The notes under the pieces are model-generated. The model was given only the letters and a program-made list of their open reading frames with translations. It did no database searches and had not been told where the DNA came from. Source: Owenia fusiformis (lineage: Eukaryota; Annelida; Polychaeta; Sabellida; Oweniidae). From it: a stretch of DNA of 64,000 bases. Positions 57,606 to 64,000 of the stretch are shown one piece after another. The stretch spans positions 33,552,572 through 33,616,571 of the forward strand of contig CAIIXF020000012.1 of the NCBI GenBank assembly GCA_903813345.2, written 5' to 3'. Each line of letters starts with the position of its first letter. Within the stretch, counting starts at the first letter, position 1. The position numbers and the translations under genes are program-made.

Positions 57606-58008
57606 AGTGCTTGTATGGATCAATTAGGGCTGGGAAGAAAGGGAAGTGGAATGTAGCAGATTTTGGAACTTGCCTTCGGAATTCTAAATTTATAGAAATA
57701 AGAACTAATTGACTTATTTCAATTTTGTAAAGATTTCTAGTCTGAAATCGTAAAAATTGATTAAAAATCATGATATTTTGAAGTTTTATATATCATAAAA
57801 AACAAGTGAACTTTTACAACATCAACCTTCATGTCATGTCTAAAAAATATTGTTTTATAGATTTACTACCGCTCTCAAGAGGGGAATTCAATCAAAATGC
57901 CAATTTTCTTTCAAAATATTGTCCATCTGTTGATGGATGTTATATCATATGTTTATTTGGAAGATTTGCTACTCTGATGTCAAGTAGTAAATCTTGTTCT
58001 TTATTGGA

Positions 58009-58360
58009 TATACGGTCCCCTCCAAAGGTTTGGCAACAGAATGTTTTAATATGATAGCATATCAAATACTGTCAATGAATTTAGTTACTTAATTACAATT
58101 GTTCAGAAATATAGGACTGATGAATTGTTTTGTCACGATTAGAAGAGGTGACATGGTGACCTGTCACATGTTGACAGGTGACATGTTGTTATGGTCTCCA
58201 ACTTTTTTGTGGACTCTGATTGGCATTTGGCGTCTGTAACAAATGCCAGGTGGGGACATTTTGTGTGTCAATGCCTTGTTTTAAATGGCGACACAAAAAA
58301 TGTTTTAATATGTGATCAACCTGAAACTTCTGTTTGCCAAACTTTTGGAGGGGACCATAT
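58009..58360. mobile_element. MITE with TACGGTCCCCTCC inverted ends (copy D)
   Basis: Best preserved copy: left TACGGTCCCCTCCAAAGGTT, right AACTTTTGGAGGGGACCATA. Preceded by the same intron DNA as in copy C, so copies C and D share the deletion edge. Confidence 0.78.
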
Positions 58361-58520
58361 AGCTTTATTATTAAAGTTGTAGAAAAGAGGTATAGGAAGT
58401 GAATGACAAGTCTATATATTTAGTCTAACTATATTTAAACCTATTTGTTTTTATGTACATCATTTTTGAAGAGAAGCCCAGCCCACCTCATTTTGCACTA
58501 TATTATTAATGCATTTTCAG

Positions 58521-59171
58521 GGCCCAAAGTACATTGCTAGGTGACCTGATGGTGTTTTTGAAGGCAGTTAGAGCATATGAATACTGTTTTATATTATTTC
58601 AGGGCCAAAGTGCATTGCTAGCTGAACTGATGGTGTGTTTGAAGACAACTGGCAAGTCTGTGACGATATTGAAACCTATTTATTTTATGTAGTACTACAT
58701 AATATTTGGAGAGAAACCCAGCGCACCTCATTTTGCAATGTATTATTAATGCATTTTCAGGGCCCAAGTGCAAAGGCAGCTGGAGCGTGTGAATACTGTT
58801 CTTTTGTATTATTTCAGGGCCAAAGTACATTGCTAGCTGACCTGATGGTGTATTTGAAGGCAGGTGGAGCATGTGAATACTGTTCTTTTGTATTAATTGT
58901 ATTATTTCAGGGCCAAAGTGCATTGCTAGGTGACCTGATGGTGTCTTTGAAGGCAGATGGAGCATGTGAATTCTGTTCTTTTGTATTATTTCATGGCCAA
59001 AGTGCATTGCTAGGTGACCTGATGGTGTCTTTGAAGGCAGCTCGAGCATGTGAATACTGTTCTTTTGTATTATTTCAGGGCCAAAGTGCAATGCTTGGTG
59101 ACCTGATGGTGCTTTTGAAGGCAGTTGGAGCATGTGAATACTATTGTACTGTATCATTAATACATTTTCAG
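58521..59171 (+). repeat. Mixed-period tandem array of acceptor plus partial exon (array 1, copy D)
   Basis: Architecture as in copy C: an intron-like insertion at about 58645-58760 and short TTTTGTATTATTTCAG linkers, then 93-bp type linkers near the end. The frame from 58635 stays open through all later units into the full exon, about 240 codons. Confidence 0.85.
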
Positions 59172-59328
59172 GGCCAAAGTGCATTGCTAGGGGACCTGAT
59201 GGTGCTTTTGAAGGCAGTAGGAGCATGTGAATACGCTGGCTGCTCCACAGACTTCTGCTTCCAACATGGCATAAGGCATAAAGCAATGATTGAAATACGT
59301 AAACTCAGATCTCAGCTCACCAATGCAG
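59172..59328 (+). CDS. DHX37: DHX37-like exon (GDLMVL block), copy D
   Basis: A 157-nt exon between TTTCAG and GTATGG. Reads [24 protein letters not shown] and [19 protein letters not shown] without lesion. The following exons lie beyond the window, so whether copy D is functional cannot be judged. Confidence 0.8.
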
Positions 59329-60298
59329 GTATGGAAGGATCATGTTTATATGAATGATTGTAGCATTTTTTGCTCACACAGTAAGCATATGGAATAAATA
59401 AGCATCTGTCTGTCCATCAGTCCATCCATCTATCCGTCCATCAGTCTGATCTTCTGCCAACATACATGTAGGTGGTACAAATTAAAACTGCTTTTTGTAT
59501 TAAGAAGTGTCTACATTCATTTTTATGTCACCATCAGAAATTGTGACATATTGTTATGGTCTCCAAGTTTTTTGTAGCCTTTGTTCGGCAATTGGCATTC
59601 AAAGGTAGGCAGATTTGACAGGGTTCGGGTTGACAGATTTGATTTATGTTTTATAGGCTGATATCTTATGTCTAGGAAAACTCAATATGACTGCTTAATT
59701 CGAAGTTACCCCACTTTTTGTAAAAAATAATCTTTGATGACTCAAATACAAGTAGTCGCATTTAGTTCAAATTGGCTGATGCCTAAGGACATAGAAGATT
59801 CAAGATGGCTGCCAATTTTCACAATTGCTCCAAAGTTTTGGGTAACAGCGTTATTTTTGTTAACTAAGATAAAAGTTGTCAGATTTGGTTTAAACTTAAA
59901 ACCCTAATGTCTTGGAGAAATAGGATTTCTATCCACTCAATTCAAAGTGGCTGACATTTTTCTTAAAAAATGTAATTTTTGATTTCTCAATATTTGTATA
60001 ATGTCAATTTTTTTAATATATAACAACCAGCCGATTCTTGTGGTAATTGTTGAAAGACCAAAATGGCACATGTAGGGTTCTTTGCCATTACCTAGTAAAT
60101 AGGTAGAATAAGATCTGGAAATGGCAATTAGTGGGACGACATAAAGGGGTCTTTGAGGATAGGTAGATTAAAATCTGACAATAAATTGACAATTTAAGAT
60201 AGAATAAATCACATAATCAAAGTCACGTATAACTTCATACATTTCTATAATAGTATATTTAAATTTTGAAGTCATTTATTATCCTATTATGTTCCCCT
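59329..60298. other. Non-coding intron stretch before FReD gene D
   Basis: Nearly identical to 20617-21556 in copy B. Contains a short CCATCTGT/CCATCAGT microsatellite at about 59405-59445. On the - strand, AATAAA at 60275-60280. No gene. Confidence 0.55.
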
Positions 60299-62279
60299 TC
60301 ACGCCCATTTAGGACAAACTTTCATGTCAATCTTTTTAAAAGAATAATACCAATTGTTAGGTGAGCCAATTGTGTTTGGCCATCTGTACCATATCACACA
60401 CACAATACCAGTAGGGCACCTAGCATTAGTACTATAAATACCAAACAGATTTGAATTTAGGCACCTATTAAACCACCAAGCCCCTTTGGAATAATGAACA
60501 GCACAATTGTCGCCCCATTTATCATTATCACGGTCGTTTGTGGTAAATGCCATACCATTGTGGTAACGAAGAGAGTTCCCCGCAGTTCCAGAATAACCTC
60601 CAATTGTCAATGTGTAGTTATCGTGTTCATCACTCACATCAAATTTGGAGTATTCAGCATACCTTGTTTCACTCTGTGGGGGCCACATGGTAAGTTCAAC
60701 TCTGAGTTTATAGTTCCCTTGAGTTACTAAACCATGAAGGTTGTCCAGGCCAATGAAATATTCTCCTCCTGGGGAACCAAATCCTGACTGGTACTCTGTC
60801 CAGCCTCTGTAGAAATCAACACCCCCATCAAATCGCCTTGCCATGTAGACACACCCACCACTACAGTACACTCTGAATGCATTTTGTCCTGGTGGTTGGA
60901 TTTTTCTAACACCAGTAAAGCATGTGTCATCACTACAGTCATGAGGCAAAGGTACTGAAAAACATAAAGGCATCATATAGTTAGAGTTTGAAAATATTCT
61001 CCAAACTAAATTTTTTCATGACTGCATGAAGAAATAATAATAAATATTTGATGACCGACTTTATACTCACGTCTGGTGATCAGAAGAAATGAATGGAGGG
61101 GGAGTAGCTGATTTTCTCTAGAAAATTCAACAAATCTGGAAGATTTATTTTTACTATTGTCATTGTTGGTTTTGTAAAATACATTACCATACGTTATATA
61201 ATAAATAATCAAAAATTATTAGAATTGAACTGAGGGAGGGTAACGGAGGGGGGGGGGGGTGAATGGAAAGGGAGTATTGGAGTAATTTGTCTATAAAACA
61301 TATGATAAGAGATGTAACTTGACTTTATTTCCAATAACTCCAAATATACCTAATTTTCACTTTCAGAGTTGTAACATCAACTTATTACTGAGTTACTGAG
61401 TTCAATTTTCAAATACACAAATCCGTGGAAATTTCTTTCACCTTAAAGACATATTACCCCCCTCCCTCCGTCCCCCCCCCCCTCCCCCTCTGTTTAATTT
61501 CAATTATCTATCTAACGTATGGAAACTTATTTTGAAAAACCAGCAGTGGCATTAAATTTGTGATGAAAACATCACTTTTAGTCGCTTGATTTACAGCAAA
61601 AACATTGACATTTGCATGTTGGTGATGCTGCACCTTTTCTAATAGATCGTATATTTTAGAAGCCTCTCGGTTAACAAAAATCACAGAAGACCTTAGATAT
61701 TTCCTCGTGTACTGCCCCTATTAATTTAAGAATTCAATTGTAAACTTTCTGTTGGAAAAAATAAATCTTGCAGATTTGTTGCATTTTTAGCAAAAATCAA
61801 CCACTCTCCGTTCATTTCTTCCGATCATTGAGCGTGATACTACTAGACTAAATATTGAAACAACTTATATAATAGTAGTAAGCTGTCTTACCTTCTGATT
61901 TACTTTGTAAATTGTCCTGTATCCTTTTCAAGTGATCTTTTATAAGAGTTACATCAGCTTTCATCTCATCAACCTTGTCATTTACTTCTTCCACTTTATC
62001 ATTTACTTCTTTCACTTCATCATTTACTTCTTCCACTTTATCATTTACTTCTTCAATTTTATCATTTACCTTTTCCACTTTAACATTAACTGCATTCATT
62101 TTTTCTTCATCTCTTGTGCAGCAGTTTTGTGTATCAGATTTTAGTTCACTAAGCTGTGTGCTCAAGCGTGCATCAAGGTTGTCAATATGCATTTTCTTGC
62201 ATGTACTGTTTTTTTTAGTTTTTTTTTGCAAACGAACATCTCCAACGAGGAATACTATAAACAATACTTTAAGATACAT
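60299..62279 (-). CDS. Secreted coiled-coil fibrinogen-domain lectin, gene D (two exons)
   Basis: Exon 1 is 62279-61892 and exon 2 is 60954-60299: 1044 nt, 347 residues. Signal peptide MYLKVLFIVFLVGDVRLQ, CC pair, five heptads, donor G/GTAAGA; exon 2 starts V-P-L-P-H-D-C. FReD landmarks are as in gene B, including YHNGMAFTTNDRDND and GAWWFNRC; the added Cys pair reads ARCPTGIVCV. A short-type 937-bp intron with G/C homopolymers. The near-identity to gene B extends through introns and flanks, implying a very recent duplication, gene conversion or an assembly duplication. It lies antisense in the DHX37 copy D intron. Confidence 0.87.
61976..62082 (-). repeat. 21-bp heptad minisatellite, 5 units (gene D)
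   Basis: Same five heptads, in the same order, as gene B. Confidence 0.9.
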
Positions 62280-64000
62280 GATTCTAGCAAGATGCGTGTT
62301 GATCAGATATTGACGGTGCTTGGTTTAAGTTGATTTACCTGAGAATGAAAACATATTTTTTACTTTGCATGCATCATTAATTTAACCGCTTTGCATCGAG
62401 CAGATAATTATGTGCAATATCACTGTGATTTAAAGACATGCTATACCTTCTGGAGCACCTTATCTATGGAGAACAAGGTTATAGGAATAGTGTGCCATTT
62501 CACTTTTGACATGAACAAATTGGTAGTCAAAACATATATGGGGCTGGGTCAATATTTGAATGTCCTCCAAAAAAAGATATTTAATTTAGTAAGGGATTTT
62601 ACCCCCCCCCCTCCCTCTCCTCTTCTAACGAAGGTCAAAATGTTGATATCTTATTATGTACAGGTATTTGAACATCAGGTGTATGATGCCATTCTCACAC
62701 GTTTTCTACATGCCAAAAGTCCTCTGATTTTTTATTACTCTGGCAACCATTTATAATTGAGTATTTCTGTTATACCAAATATTTTTGTTATATTTTTGAC
62801 AATTTCAATAAAAAAGTTGAAAACACCTTTATTATTACCTGCATACGAGATATGTATTTAAATATATGCTTTCGTATCATAAGGACTTATCTCAACAAAA
62901 TTGCTAATTAACAAGGGTAGAGCATGTCTTTAACAGTACATTATTTAATCAATTGATTTTGCGATCATCAGAAAATAGATGAGGTAATATATTAAACAAT
63001 AATGTTTGAAAGTATTTTTCATCTCTGATCTCCGTATGTACATATCATTTATAAAACCCATCACAACTATCTATTGCTCATTTAAAAGTATTGAATATTG
63101 TTTGCAGTTTTGTATTAAGTAATTTTCACCTCATCTCCATATTTACATATAATGAATAACAAAGCAACATTGTAACTATTTATTGCTCATTTAAAAGTAT
63201 TGATCTGTTTGTTTTTCATCCTTGTTAGATACCTTTCTACTTTTCATTATTTTTTATGTTGCATATTGTGACATATTGTTATATTATCCAACTTTTTGTA
63301 GATGGTGTTTGGTGTCGGGGGGGGGGTATAATGGCATCGGTAACAAATTCTAGCAACTTCCAATAACTTAACAACCTTCAAATTTTTCCTGTGAACAGAT
63401 ATAAACATTTCATGAGTTCTAACACATTTCTGCCAATAGCTGTTACCATGACAACATATTGAAGGCTGAAAGAGCCATCTTTTTCTACTTGATTGTTCAA
63501 ATTTACCAATTTTTACAAAATCATCTCATCTGTAGCAATTATTACACTTTTGTTACTATTTGCAAGTGGTGACATTTTGGCAATTTTTTGTTATTTTGCT
63601 ATGACTCAAATAGTCATCATGGTTCAATTTTGTTGAAATTTTATATATGAATTCTTTGAAGCATTTTTTTCCAATGACATGGTCAGTAGATTTTTCAAAA
63701 CTGATTGTCAATTTTGTTATTCTACATTTTCCGCTATTCTGAGAAAGTAATAGAATGATGTTGTTGACATTTTATATATGATAACTCAGATGAATACTAC
63801 ACTGTCTAATGAAAATTCGGCAAATAGATGACAATTTCAAAAAATGGCAGACATGGTCTTCTTTTTTATGATTTTTGCTGTAACTCGCAATAAAAATAGT
63901 AGGGTGATTTTGTTCATGTTTGATGAACAAATTTTAAAAGTTTAAGGCTCAGAGTTGCTAACTCAAACACTGCATGGTTGCTGGATCTGGTTCAAATTTC
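62280..64000. other. Non-coding stretch upstream of FReD gene D, to window end
   Basis: Promoter side of gene D and host intron, almost identical to 23535-25260. The main differences are homopolymer lengths (G-run at about 63318) and small indels. The next DHX37 exon is expected shortly beyond the window. Confidence 0.55.

Noticed and set aside
58618-59286. A - strand 222-codon frame with [20 protein letters not shown] repeats
   Set aside because: Antisense of array 1; it disappears outside the array and has no start or splice context.
1-64000. tRNA, rRNA or riboswitch genes
   Set aside because: No cloverleaf, rRNA core or aptamer-like sequence was recognised by eye on either strand. A covariance-model scan would be decisive.

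Overview
This is AT-rich, repeat-dense nuclear DNA from an invertebrate animal. Coding sequence sits in short exons with GT/AG introns. The fibrinogen-domain lectin family and the transposon mix fit a marine invertebrate, but I cannot name the phylum. I see no bacterial, viral or organellar gene, and no tRNA, rRNA or CRISPR array.

The window is a segmental-duplication cluster of two interleaved gene types. On the + strand are copies (A to D) of the 3' half of a gene I recognise as DHX37, a DEAH-box RNA helicase of small-subunit ribosome biogenesis. Inside one intron of every copy, on the - strand, lies a two-exon gene for a secreted coiled-coil protein with a fibrinogen C-terminal domain (FReD), a ficolin/FREP-like lectin.

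Layout. Copy A, 11-11322: exon array, FReD gene A (4577-1824), six 3' exons, terminal-exon array. Copy B, 13213-28218: the only copy with helicase-core exons (motifs V and VI), exon array, a 3.1 kb foldback transposon inside an exon, FReD gene B (23534-21557), then truncation. Copy C, 29847-56203: exon array, FReD gene C (36578-31773), a 6.15 kb LINE, a 1.9 kb AGGTCA-rich element, a 5.3 kb piggyBac-like element, and the remaining exons to the stop codon. Copy D, from 58521: exon array and FReD gene D (62279-60299), running off the window. Fragments of the FReD 3' end mark the copy junctions.

DHX37 copies A and B carry stops, frameshifts, a deletion and an insertion. Copy C has one frameshift that an upstream duplicated acceptor could bypass. 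The four FReD genes look intact, with 347, 359 or 372 residues; they differ mainly by 5, 7 or 9 heptads in the coiled coil. The DHX37 copies therefore look like decaying passengers of an expanding lectin family.

The most unusual feature is that three different DHX37 exons are each the seat of a tandem array. In two of them the unit is the 3' end of the intron, its splice acceptor and the first part of the exon (93 and 123 bp, both multiples of three). The third array covers the terminal exon and its 3' flank.
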